This document shows positions 56,438 through 64,000 of a DNA stretch of 64,000 nucleotides, piece by piece. Origin of the DNA: an uncultured SAR324 cluster bacterium (lineage in GTDB: Bacteria > SAR324 > NAC60-12); contig CAJJCY010000002.1 of assembly GCA_905182865.1 (NCBI GenBank), positions 567,040-631,039 on the forward strand. Reading direction: 5' to 3'. The position numbers were made by a program, and so were the translations under genes. Each line of letters opens with the position of its first letter. Position 1 is the stretch's first letter. Under the pieces are notes generated by a model. That model made no database searches and was not told the origin of the DNA. It saw only the letters and a program-made list of their open reading frames with translations.

Positions 56438-57843
56438 TCAGACGTATAGATTAAGTCCGGAATCTGTCCGGTGCCTAACAATTGGTGTTTCTTCCAATGC
56501 AGATAATTCTTCTTTATTACCTCTCTCTGGAGAAAACATTTCTTCATCGAATTCAGCATCTTTACGGTTACCGCCATATTTGGAATCACGTTCGTTAATA
56601 TCAACGTTGAGAGCTAAATCCTGATAAACTGTACCAATTCCTGCATCAGATGCTTGACGTGGTGAAGAAAAATTAACAATTATTTGTTTTGCAAGCATGT
56701 TGTCAACTCGCATATCTATCGTCAGATTTCCTCCTGCTTGTCTGATTTTCAGAGTAATTTGCCCCAACTCTTCCGGATGCAAACGAAGTGTCATTTCTTC
56801 AACACCATTACCACTTAATATTCTGACACGACTTACCACTTGTTCCATGTTAAACGGAAGGTCAGCACTACGCAGGTTACTATTTGGAGGATTTGCAACC
56901 TCGGTTCCTTTTAAAATTGATGTACCAGAAAGTTCTGAAACAGCATTAATTCCTGGTGCGGAAATCGAATCTACAGGAGATTTTACGTTGCTGGTAAATT
57001 GAGTATCTTTAGAGTTTAATGACCTGAACTGATTCAAAGGTTGTTTGAACTTATTTTCAGAAATATCTTTTGATTTTTCAGCACTATTCATTTGTAAGCC
57101 TGCTGCTGTGGTTTTTTCTTTAACACCACTTTCAAACTCTTCTGTTACTTTAAATTTCTCAGCATTTTGTAATCCAGCCGTGGTTTTTTCTTTTACACCG
57201 CCTTCAAGTAATTCCGCAGTTTTAGATTGTAAAGTTTCGCTTGTTTTAATGCTGTCTACAACTTTCAAACTATCCGCAGTTTTAGGTTGTAAAGTTTCGC
57301 TTGTTTTAATGCTGTCTACAACTTTCAAACTATCCGCAGTTTTAGATTGTAAAGTTTCGCTTGTTTTAATGCTGTCTACAACTTTCAAACTATCCGCAGT
57401 TTTAGATTGTAAAGTTTCGCTTGTTTTAATGCTGTCTACAACTTTGAGACTTTCCGCAGCTTTCAGCTTTTCAGTGGGCAGAAGTGACACCTTTTCAGTA
57501 CTGTCACTCAAATTATCAACATCAGTCATTTGTAGACCAGCTGTCTTTATTGCCTTGACTCCACCTTCAAGTAATTCCGCAGTTTTAGATTGTAAAGTTT
57601 CACTCGTTTTTATGTTGTCTACAACTTTGAGACTTTCCGCAGCTTTCAGCTTTTCAGTGGGCAGAAGTGACACCTTTTCAGACTGTTATTCAAATTATCA
57701 ACATCAGTCATTTGTAAACCTGCTGTCGTTTTTGATTTGACTCCATCTTCAAACTCTTCTACTTCTTTGAAATTATTTGCTACAACTTGCGGGCTTTTCT
57801 CCGGGCTAATCTTTTCTTCAGCCGATGGTATTTCTACAGGCAT
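56438..57843 (-). pseudogene. fliK: Flagellar hook-length control protein FliK, interrupted by a one-base deletion in its repeat region
   Basis: The main frame (57673-56438) ends with the Flg_hook domain: VEEMTLRLHPEELGQITLKIRQAGGNLTIDM, then a charged tail. Upstream are imperfect repeats of KVVDSIKTSETLQSKTAD and of SLLPTEKLKAAESL. The gene's start is in another frame (ATG 57843, MPVEIPSAEEK to TDVDNLNNS). Comparing the two copies of the outer repeat shows CAGTACTG at 57496 against CAGACTG at 57679-57685: one T is missing, which shifts the frame. With it the protein has about 468 residues. FliK measures hook length and switches export specificity; a length-variable repeat region is expected. 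Confidence 0.85.
57213..57451 (-). repeat. fliK: 60-base tandem repeat in fliK
   Basis: Four near-identical 60-base units (for example 57241-57300, 57301-57360, 57361-57420), encoding twenty residues KVVDSIKTSETLQSKTADSL. They are protein-coding tandem repeats in frame, without spacers. Confidence 0.93.
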
Positions 57844-57848
57844 AATCT

Positions 57849-58718
57849 TTACCAGTTTTCTGCTACTGGTTTTGTAGAATCTTTTTCATTCCCCTGTAAT
57901 CCTTGATGAAAAACAGTTTGTAATTCCTTTTGAAGAAGTCCTTCCAGATTTTCCTTAATAGGTTCGGGGCCTAGCACAACCGAATTATTTTCTTTTATCG
58001 GAATTTGTTGCCTGGTATTTGTTTGAAGGACAGTCTGTAAATCATCCTCTGAATATTCAGCACCTTCTTCCGGAGGCTTTACCTGATGTAATATTTTTTG
58101 CAACACTGTATATTCAGGATCTTCTTCAGACTGAACTGGCAGATTTATATTTTTCTGCATGACAGACTGTAAATCATTCTCCAAAAATTCAGCACCTTCT
58201 TCCGGAGGCTTTGCATGATGAAATACTGTTTGCAACAATGACTCTGGATTCTCCAAATCAGATTCCTGCAAAATCGATTGGAGCCCAGTTTCTGCCACAC
58301 CCTGACTCGGTAGATTATGAAAAGTGTTTTCATCTGAGACAACCCTTGGGTCAAGGACTTCAATCAGTTCTTGTGGAAAAGGTTCCGATTTATTCAAAAC
58401 TTTTGATCGAATAGTATGTGTTTCTTCAGTTGGAATGGTTGACAACTCTGCTGTACCATAAATATCCTCAACAAATTCTGGGTTAGCTTTATTTTGAGTC
58501 AAAATGCTTGAGGCAAGTGAGGCAGTCAGACTATTCTCTTCCAGGAGTCCTTCAAGCAGGCTTTCGTCAAGAGGATGTTCTGCAAGGATTTCATCCAAAG
58601 TAACATCGAACATCCTTTCTTCGCCCATTTCTCCGGAATTAACACCCAGTTCATCAGAAATAATTACCTCATCCGTACTGCTAAGAACTGCCTTTTGTCC
58701 AATTGCTTCCATCATCAC
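57849..58718 (-). CDS. Acidic repeat protein of the flagellar block, unrecognised
   Basis: 289 residues, strongly acidic, without signal peptide or helices that span a membrane. A unit of about 45 residues occurs twice (FHHAKPPEEGAEFLENDLQSV and LHQVKPPEEGAEYSEDDLQTV), and shorter LQTVF/LQKIL motifs recur. It lies between motE and fliK, five bases ahead of the fliK start and in another frame, where FliK-like N-terminal or hook-ruler-type proteins are sometimes found. It could be an extra flagellar export or ruler component. No known family is recognised. Confidence 0.6.
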   Translation of the reverse strand: MMMEAIGQKAVLSSTDEVIISDELGVNSGEMGEERMFDVTLDEILAEHPLDESLLEGLLEENSLTASLASSILTQNKANPEFVEDIYGTAELSTIPTEETHTIRSKVLNKSEPFPQELIEVLDPRVVSDENTFHNLPSQGVAETGLQSILQESDLENPESLLQTVFHHAKPPEEGAEFLENDLQSVMQKNINLPVQSEEDPEYTVLQKILHQVKPPEEGAEYSEDDLQTVLQTNTRQQIPIKENNSVVLGPEPIKENLEGLLQKELQTVFHQGLQGNEKDSTKPVAENW

Positions 58719-58722
58719 AAAC

Positions 58723-59403
58723 TCATTTTTTTCTTGTTATTTCTTCAATAATACTTGCAGATTCCTCTGCGCCCATACTGGAAAGTACTAATGAAGCTTG
58801 TTTTTCTTTCATCTGTTTCAGGATGCTCACAGCAATCATGCGATCAAGTTTTGAAAGTGATTGAGCAGCAATTGCCGCATCCATTTTTGAGTACAAAGCA
58901 ACAGCTTTTTTTAGCTGCGTATTGTCTTGGTTTTTCTTTTTATTGATATCCTTTTCAATTTCCTGCTGAAGTTTCTCCAACTGGCTAACTTGACGTTGAA
59001 TATCTTCCTGCAGTGTTTTGAGCTGCCCCTCTCTCCGGTCCAACTCCAGAGCTCTCAAACGTAATCTGCTCTGCTGTTCCGCAAGTCGGGTTAGAATTTC
59101 TTTCTCACTCTCAGTAAACTTGTGAGGTTTCTTTGTTTTTTTTCCTGCATCAGGTTTGGATGCACAAAATTCAAGCCCGTAGTCTGCACACACTGCCCCA
59201 AAGACTTGTTTAATTTCGTCAATGGTGGTTGGTATGCTATAAGCGGGCCTTGCCATAATGACAAACATAAATAATAAACATAAGAATCTGAAATTGTTAT
59301 TAAAATATAATAATTTAATTACTTCCTGATGTTGGAAAAAATTATTAGAATTAAAATATATTAAGATTATGAAAGTATATTCAGTAGAAATTACACCAAT
59401 CAC
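58723..59403 (-). CDS. MotE-like protein (flagellar motor/stator chaperone family)
   Basis: 226 residues with one hydrophobic segment (FRFLCLLFMFVIMARPAYS, about 38-57), a Lys/Glu coiled coil from about 95 to 155, and a C-terminal MgtE-N-like part: YSKMDAAIAAQSLSKLDRMIAVSILKQMKEKQASLVLSSM (part), the MotE pattern. The GTG start overlaps the fliJ stop; a start nearer the hydrophobic segment is possible. MotE is reported to keep stator proteins stable in some bacteria. It lies between fliJ and the acidic protein. Confidence 0.75.
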   Translation of the reverse strand: MIGVISTEYTFIILIYFNSNNFFQHQEVIKLLYFNNNFRFLCLLFMFVIMARPAYSIPTTIDEIKQVFGAVCADYGLEFCASKPDAGKKTKKPHKFTESEKEILTRLAEQQSRLRLRALELDRREGQLKTLQEDIQRQVSQLEKLQQEIEKDINKKKNQDNTQLKKAVALYSKMDAAIAAQSLSKLDRMIAVSILKQMKEKQASLVLSSMGAEESASIIEEITRKK

Positions 59404-59813
59404 GCAATTTCATCCACCTCCAAACGTTCCAAACGTTCCGTTTCATCTCTAAACTTTTTGATTTCTTTTTCTTTGAGAATCTCCAGAACACGTTTTTTTT
59501 GAGTAGCTACGGTCAATTCATGTCGTTTTAGTTCAACAATATCCAGTTGTTCGTTTAGTTGATCTTGCGTGAGTTCCAGTTGTCTTTCAATTCTTTCCTG
59601 AAACCGGTCTCCCATCAACAGTTGATTTATAGTCACACCTTGTGTTTTTGCATCATCTAAATCTTTATGATGGTGGTTTAAAGTTTCTTCCATAAGCTGT
59701 TTTTTGTCACGGTACTGCTGTTCAACCTTTACCTGTTCAGCAAGTGCTTTTTGATAGAGCATTTCAAGACGCTCCCGGACGTGTAAGGCGGTTTCCAGGC
59801 GAAAACGCGGCAT
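59400..59813 (-). CDS. fliJ: Flagellar FliJ protein
   Basis: 137 residues, almost entirely helical coiled coil with the FliJ start FRLETALHVRERLEMLYQKALAEQ and a long central heptad region. FliJ is the stalk-like partner of the FliI ATPase in flagellar type III export. It is the first gene of the minus-strand flagellar block here; the upstream flagellar genes (fliI, fliH) are not within this window. Confidence 0.88.
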   Translation of the reverse strand: MPRFRLETALHVRERLEMLYQKALAEQVKVEQQYRDKKQLMEETLNHHHKDLDDAKTQGVTINQLLMGDRFQERIERQLELTQDQLNEQLDIVELKRHELTVATQKKRVLEILKEKEIKKFRDETERLERLEVDEIA

Positions 59814-59995
59814 ATTTAGTTTTTGGGTTAAGCTTTTAAATCAATTGAGAGAATTATTCCTGTGTTCAAATACATACAATTTAAGGAAGGATTTTCATCC
59901 AGTCTGTAAATTGTCTTCGAACGATAGACAAATGAATTTCTTGTGGTGCAATTTCCCTGCAAAATCATCAAAGATAATTAGAATAGGGATATTAG

Positions 59996-60766
59996 TCAGG
60001 AGGTTTGAGGCAGGGTATGTAAATGATATAATGCAACCGCAGCAGCATTACTCACATTTAATGAGGAAACCTCATGGTTCCCTGGAATGCTTACCAGCCA
60101 GTCACAATGCTTCCGGACGAGAGGACGAATTCCACGTCCTTCGTTACCCAGCACAAGTATCAGTGGCCGGTCTCGTGAAAATTCGGTAAAGGAGTCAGGA
60201 GCTTCTCCTTCAAGTCCGGCCACCCAAAAACCTTTTGTTTTTTGTTCATTTAGAAACCTGGCCAAGTTTGTTACAGAGATAACCGGTAACCACTCTAAAA
60301 CTCCTGCAGAAGCTTTGGACGCAACTGGTGTTAGCCCGGAAGAGTGATCTTGTGTAACTACCACGGCATTGACCTCAAAAAATCCACAAGTTCGAATAAT
60401 TGCACCCAGATTATGGGGGTCTTCTATTTGATCAAGAACAACAAGTAATGGTTGTGTTCCAACAGTTGATTGTGAAAAATCAGGAATGCTGGTAAACGGC
60501 AAAAAGCCGCATCGTAAGACCACGCCCTGATGAACGGCATCCGGACAAATTACCGCCAATTGAGAAACTGGAACTTCGCTCACAGGGAGCTTTATTTTTT
60601 CTGCAAGGATCCGGATTTCTCTCAGACGTTCGGAAGAATCTGCATCCTTTTTTATATAAAGTTGATTCAGCTGACGTTTACTGTGCCGCAAAGCTCCCAA
60701 CACAGGGTGGATTCCATAAAGCAATTCAGTTCGCTCTTTGAGTTTTACACCCTTTTTCCTATTCAT
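59996..60766 (-). CDS. rlmB: 23S rRNA 2'-O-methyltransferase RlmB (TrmH family)
   Basis: 256 residues: a SpoU substrate-binding domain (YGIHPVLGALRHSKRQL) and the SPOUT catalytic domain with LDQIEDPHNLGAIIRTCGFF, LVLGNEGRGIRPLVRKHCD and IPGNHEVSSLNVSNAAAVALYH, the three TrmH motifs. RlmB methylates 23S rRNA G2251. It overlaps thrH by eight bases. Confidence 0.93.
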   Translation of the reverse strand: MNRKKGVKLKERTELLYGIHPVLGALRHSKRQLNQLYIKKDADSSERLREIRILAEKIKLPVSEVPVSQLAVICPDAVHQGVVLRCGFLPFTSIPDFSQSTVGTQPLLVVLDQIEDPHNLGAIIRTCGFFEVNAVVVTQDHSSGLTPVASKASAGVLEWLPVISVTNLARFLNEQKTKGFWVAGLEGEAPDSFTEFSRDRPLILVLGNEGRGIRPLVRKHCDWLVSIPGNHEVSSLNVSNAAAVALYHLHTLPQTS

Positions 60767-61367
60767 CTTTTGTCAAACGTTCCAGTGTAATTTTTAGCTC
60801 AGTATATTCATTGGTCACAGGAAATTCAGGATATTCTGTTATGATTTTTTTAGTTGGCCGGAAGAAAATTCCATGATCCGCCTCGTTTAGCATACTGATG
60901 TCGTTGTAAGAATCACCAACTGCAACTGTATGAAAATTGATTGCTTTCAACGCCTTCACAGCATGGCGTTTTTGATCTTTTTGACGCAGGCAATAGTCTA
61001 CGATTCGCAAATCTTTATCCAATTTCAATGAATGACAAAACAAGGTTGGGTACTGAAGTTTGTGCATCAAAGGTTCTACAAATTCACGAAAAGTGTCAGA
61101 TAGAATTATAACTTCATAACGTTGCCTCAACCATGTTAAAAATTCAAATGCACCATCCAACGGTTCCATTTGTTCCACTACTTTATGGATGTCCCGAAGT
61201 GTAAGATTATACTGGTCACAAATTTTTAAGCGGTAGTCCATCAATTCCTCATAATCTGCAATATCACGGGTAGTCAGTTTCAAGTCATCAATATTACATA
61301 GTCTCGCCAGGCCTTGCCAGATTTCAGGAATTAAGACTCCTTCAAAATCAAGGCAAGCTACTGTCAT
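60759..61367 (-). CDS. thrH: ThrH-like bifunctional phosphoserine phosphatase/homoserine phosphotransferase
   Basis: HAD-family enzyme. From ATG at 61367 (MTVACLDFEGVLIPEIW) 202 residues. Motif I is DFEGVL (the nucleophilic Asp), motif II IILSDTF, and motif IV VGDSYNDISML. The small cap and the start sequence match Pseudomonas ThrH. The longer frame to 61385 has no better support. It is coupled to rlmB by an eight-base overlap. Confidence 0.88.
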   Translation of the reverse strand: MTVACLDFEGVLIPEIWQGLARLCNIDDLKLTTRDIADYEELMDYRLKICDQYNLTLRDIHKVVEQMEPLDGAFEFLTWLRQRYEVIILSDTFREFVEPLMHKLQYPTLFCHSLKLDKDLRIVDYCLRQKDQKRHAVKALKAINFHTVAVGDSYNDISMLNEADHGIFFRPTKKIITEYPEFPVTNEYTELKITLERLTKDE

Positions 61368-61471
61368 TTTTTTGTGACTAAGCATTTGTATTTATTTTGT
61401 AAAGGTAAAATTTATAGCTATTTTACAGGATTAATTGACGTTGAAAAATGTAATTATCCTGCAGCAGAGTT

Positions 61472-62218
61472 TCAAATACAACGTCCACCGTCAACTTCCA
61501 TACAAGTACCTGTCACCATGTCTGCTTCATCGGAACACAAAAAAAGTGCGGCGTTTGCCATGTCCTGCGGTTGACTCAAACGTCCCCACGGTATACTGGA
61601 AACAAATTGTGCTCGTTTTTCAGGCGTGTCTTCTCCCATAAAAAGATGCAGCATTCCTGTTTCCCCTGCCACAGGATTTATGGCGTTGACACGGATTTTA
61701 AATGATGCCAGTTCAATCGCCATGGCTTTGGTTGCAGTAATCATTGCGCCTTTGGAAGTGTTGTACCAGGCCAGTCCCGGGCGTGGACGCAGGCCTGCCG
61801 TTGATGCAACATTCAAAATCATACCGTGTCCCTGCTCTTTCATCAGCGGTACTCCGTGCCTGGCAGTTAAAAATACAGATTTCACATTTACCGCAAAGAT
61901 CCGATCAAACTCTTCCTCTGTGACTTCCGTCATTGGTTTGTTCCGATGAGTGGTTCCGGCGTTGTTGACCAGGATATCAAGCCGTCCCCATTGTGCAACA
62001 GTTTGTTTAATCATTGCTTCTACATCCGAATTTTTACTAACATCCGCAACAACTGCAATCGCACTGTCTCCAATTTCACCGGCAACCATTTTTGCCGCTT
62101 CCTCGTTAATATCTGCTACAACGAGCTTTGCTCCTTCTTCAGCAAAACGAGCAGCAATACCTCGTCCAAATCCGGAACCGGCTCCGGTTACAAGTGCAAT
62201 TTTATTATTTAGACGCAT
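61472..62218 (-). CDS. Short-chain dehydrogenase/reductase (SDR)
   Basis: 248 residues with TGAGSGFGRGIA (cofactor loop), NNAGTTHRNKP, Ser of NVASTAGL, and the catalytic YNTSK, ending in a normal SDR tail (MEVDGGRCI). The VVADINEE strand with its Asp favours NAD over NADP. It follows the aldehyde dehydrogenase gene after two bases. Substrate is probably an alcohol or keto intermediate of the same pathway. Confidence 0.92.
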   Translation of the reverse strand: MRLNNKIALVTGAGSGFGRGIAARFAEEGAKLVVADINEEAAKMVAGEIGDSAIAVVADVSKNSDVEAMIKQTVAQWGRLDILVNNAGTTHRNKPMTEVTEEEFDRIFAVNVKSVFLTARHGVPLMKEQGHGMILNVASTAGLRPRPGLAWYNTSKGAMITATKAMAIELASFKIRVNAINPVAGETGMLHLFMGEDTPEKRAQFVSSIPWGRLSQPQDMANAALFLCSDEADMVTGTCMEVDGGRCI

Positions 62219-62220
62219 AT

Positions 62221-63669
62221 TTATTCTCCGTGATGAATGGCAATTGTTTTGGTTACAGAAAACCCGTAAAGTGCTTCAAAGCCTTTTTCGCGGCCGTGTC
62301 CACTTAGTTTGACTCCACCGAAAGGCAATTCGACGCCACCACCTGCACCATAGTTGTTGATAAAGACTTGTCCGGATTTGAGTTTTTTGGCCATCCGAAA
62401 CTGCCGTGCTCCGTCCTGAGTCCAGACTCCGGAAACCAAACCAAAAGGGGTCCCGTTTGCCAATTCAACCGCATGCTCTTCATCTTTAAAAGGCATCACA
62501 GCTAAAACCGGCCCAAATAATTCTTCCTGTGCAACTGCATGATCTGGAGGAACATCCCGGATCAACAGCGGTTTTACATAATTCCCCCCGGAAGGAGCAT
62601 CAGCAACAATTACTCCCTCTGCAGCAAAGTTTAATCCATCCGATTTTGCTTCTTCCAGATATTTTTCAAGGCGAACTTTTTGTTCCGGACTGATGAGCGG
62701 GCCGCAAGCTAAGTCACTGAATGCCGGTCCGGCTTGAAGGGCACAAAATTTTTCTGCAAGCCGTGCTGTCACATCCTCGTAAATCGAATGTTCCACCAAA
62801 ACTCGACTTGCTGCAGAGCAGGTTTGTCCACAATTTTGAATGCTGGCGTTGACCAGAAAAGGCAAAGCTTTGTCCAAATCCGCATCGGCAAAAACTACTT
62901 GAGGTGATTTACCTCCCAATTCCAAAGTTACCGGTACTGCGTTTTTGGCAGCGGCTTGTTGCACCAAAGTTCCTACTTCCGGAGAACCGGTGAATGAAAA
63001 ATGATTTATTCCTGAATGATTAAGCAATGCGTTTCCAGCTTCCTCTCCAAGTCCGGGAACAATGTTGAAAACTCCTGGAGGGAATCCTGCTTGAATCGCC
63101 AATTCTCCAACCATCAGAGCTGTTTGAGATGCTTCTTCACCAGGCTTGAGCACGCAGGCATTACCCATTGTCAATGCACCACCGATGGTCCGTCCAAGAA
63201 TTTGCAGCGGATAATTCCAAGGAATGATATGTCCGGTAACTCCGTGCGGCTCACGGAGCGTTAGTACTGTGTAGCCTTCAAGATAGGGGATTGTTTCACC
63301 GTGAACCTTGTCTGCCGCCCCGCCGTAAAATTCGAAATAACGTGCACAGGCTTTGACATCCACACGTGCCTGACGAAGCGGTTTCCCTACATCATGTGCT
63401 TCCATTTCAGTCAGTTCGTCTTCATTCTCCGAAATCAAGCTACTCAGCTTTTGCAGCAAACGCCCCCGTTCCACCGGAATCATTTCCCCCCACTTACCTT
63501 GCATTGCGTTTTGCGCCGATTTAACTGCAAGGTCAATGTCCACTGCCGAACCCCTTGCAATTCGTCCAAGCTCGCAGCCGTCACTCGGATCTACTACAGG
63601 CAATGTTTCGCCTGAATCAGGAGTTTGCCATTTTCCTTCAATGAGAATTTTTCCTTCAAATTTATGCAT
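62221..63669 (-). CDS. Aldehyde dehydrogenase family protein
   Basis: 482 residues. The catalytic Cys is in NCGQTCSAASRVLVE and the Glu in LELGGKSPQVVF; the NAD site includes NYPLQILGRTIGGAL and FTGSPEVGT. Length and ends are normal. It is the middle gene of a likely operon with an NAD-dependent hydroxyacid dehydrogenase upstream and an SDR downstream, suggesting oxidation of an alcohol or hydroxy acid via an aldehyde. Confidence 0.93.
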   Translation of the reverse strand: MHKFEGKILIEGKWQTPDSGETLPVVDPSDGCELGRIARGSAVDIDLAVKSAQNAMQGKWGEMIPVERGRLLQKLSSLISENEDELTEMEAHDVGKPLRQARVDVKACARYFEFYGGAADKVHGETIPYLEGYTVLTLREPHGVTGHIIPWNYPLQILGRTIGGALTMGNACVLKPGEEASQTALMVGELAIQAGFPPGVFNIVPGLGEEAGNALLNHSGINHFSFTGSPEVGTLVQQAAAKNAVPVTLELGGKSPQVVFADADLDKALPFLVNASIQNCGQTCSAASRVLVEHSIYEDVTARLAEKFCALQAGPAFSDLACGPLISPEQKVRLEKYLEEAKSDGLNFAAEGVIVADAPSGGNYVKPLLIRDVPPDHAVAQEELFGPVLAVMPFKDEEHAVELANGTPFGLVSGVWTQDGARQFRMAKKLKSGQVFINNYGAGGGVELPFGGVKLSGHGREKGFEALYGFSVTKTIAIHHGE

Positions 63670-63683
63670 TTTTTCTACTCAAA

Positions 63684-64000
63684 TTATTTATTGTTCTTCT
63701 GCTCCATCGCTTCAAGGCGGGCAATCAAACTTGAAGTATCCCAGCGGCTCCCACCGAGTGCCTGCACTTCGGAATAAAACTGATCAACCAAGGCAGTGAC
63801 CGGCAGGCTTGCGCCATTCTCATCAGCTGTGGCCAAGCAAATACCCAAATCTTTGCGCATCCAGTCCACGGCAAAACCGTAATCGAATTTTCCTTCGTTC
63901 ATGGTTTTGTAACGGTTTTCCATTTGCCAGGACTGGGCTGCACCTTTTGAAATAGTTTCAATCACTGTATCAACATCCAGGCCGACTGCTTTAGCGAAAT
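63684..64000 (-). CDS. Beta-hydroxyacid dehydrogenase (3-hydroxyisobutyrate dehydrogenase family), truncated by the window
   Basis: Only the C-terminal helical domain is visible: AKAVGLDVDTVIETISKGAAQSWQM, then FDYGFAVDWMRKDLGICLATADENGASLP, the family's conserved helix with the catalytic Lys in RKDLG. The frame is open to the right edge, so the Rossmann domain lies outside. The end is 14 bases before the aldehyde dehydrogenase start; the two appear to be one operon. Substrate could be 2-hydroxy-3-oxopropionate or 3-hydroxyisobutyrate. Confidence 0.88.
   Translation of the reverse strand, partial: FAKAVGLDVDTVIETISKGAAQSWQMENRYKTMNEGKFDYGFAVDWMRKDLGICLATADENGASLPVTALVDQFYSEVQALGGSRWDTSSLIARLEAMEQKNNK

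Noticed and set aside
57213-57451. Regularly spaced repeats that could suggest a CRISPR array
   Set aside because: Units are contiguous 60-base tandem copies without unique spacers and lie inside a coding frame.
57045-57740. 231-codon plus-strand frame made of repeats
   Set aside because: It is the antisense of the fliK tandem repeat, a frame kept open only because the 60-base unit has no stop on that strand; the minus-strand product has the FliK hook domain.

Overview
The window looks like a chromosomal segment of an AT-rich, Gram-negative, flagellated bacterium. Gram-negative: KdsA for Kdo/LPS, a BamE-like lipoprotein, outer-membrane-type barrels and periplasmic Sox proteins. The mix of a myxobacterial-style PUFA-synthase subunit, Sox-type sulfur oxidation, tripartite tricarboxylate transport and an fliJ-motE-fliK-flgD-flgE block suggests a marine deltaproteobacterium-like lineage such as SAR324. 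That placement is an inference from gene content; there is no rRNA or marker gene here to prove it.

Layout. 1-6694: a PfaC/Pfa3-like megasynthase (KS-CLF-AT-DH-DH) that runs off the left edge. 6850-16739: a minus-strand sulfur/redox cluster holding a free-standing DsbD N-terminal domain, a BamE-like lipoprotein, a broken DUF255 thioredoxin protein, SCO1, DUF302, a cytochrome c, SoxZ, SoxB, SoxY, a YVTN beta-propeller lipoprotein and a YeeE/YedE transporter. 17259-19225: a GC-richer islet with two half-size YeeE/YedE proteins and a persulfide dioxygenase-rhodanese fusion. 19473-24144: a TusA remnant and a SoeABC/PhsABC-like molybdoenzyme operon with several lesions. 24374-31595: a Ca2+-type P-ATPase, two pseudopilins, glyoxalase I, DUF2062, a TPR protein and an EamA transporter. 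31751-34040: SPFH/NfeD genes, two of them broken. 34444-38134: mtnP, apt with an in-frame stop, kdsA and a MetE-like protein. 38585-46957: tctC-tctB-tctA, degraded AtuA and DUF4387 remnants, a fused 5-oxoprolinase-type protein and a two-subunit ThDP decarboxylase. 48248-53455: cupin, HpcH/HpaI aldolase, a triple-HTH protein, an ICMT-like membrane methyltransferase and two outer-membrane barrel genes. 54034-59813: flagellar flgE, flgD, fliK, an acidic repeat protein, motE and fliJ, closed by a clear terminator. 59996-64000: rlmB, thrH, an SDR, an aldehyde dehydrogenase and a truncated beta-hydroxyacid dehydrogenase.

How the genes fit together. The 6.8-24.1 kb part reads as a sulfur-oxidation region: SoxYZ carries the sulfur, SoxB hydrolyses the sulfate end, YeeE/YedE proteins move sulfur species, the dioxygenase-rhodanese handles persulfides, and a Soe-like complex would oxidise sulfite. 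SCO1, DUF302, cytochrome c and the DsbD-alpha domain are plausible electron-transfer or thiol/copper maturation partners. MtnP and Apt are successive steps of methylthioadenosine/adenine salvage. TctABC with the AtuA/DUF4387 remnants and the oxoprolinase is a small organic-acid uptake and catabolism locus.

The most striking window-wide property is the number of interrupted genes, at least ten, mostly single-base indels at short homopolymers plus two ochre stops and one deletion remnant. This is either active gene decay or a base-level assembly problem, and the sequence alone cannot decide for all of them. No tRNA, rRNA, CRISPR array, insertion sequence or prophage was recognised.
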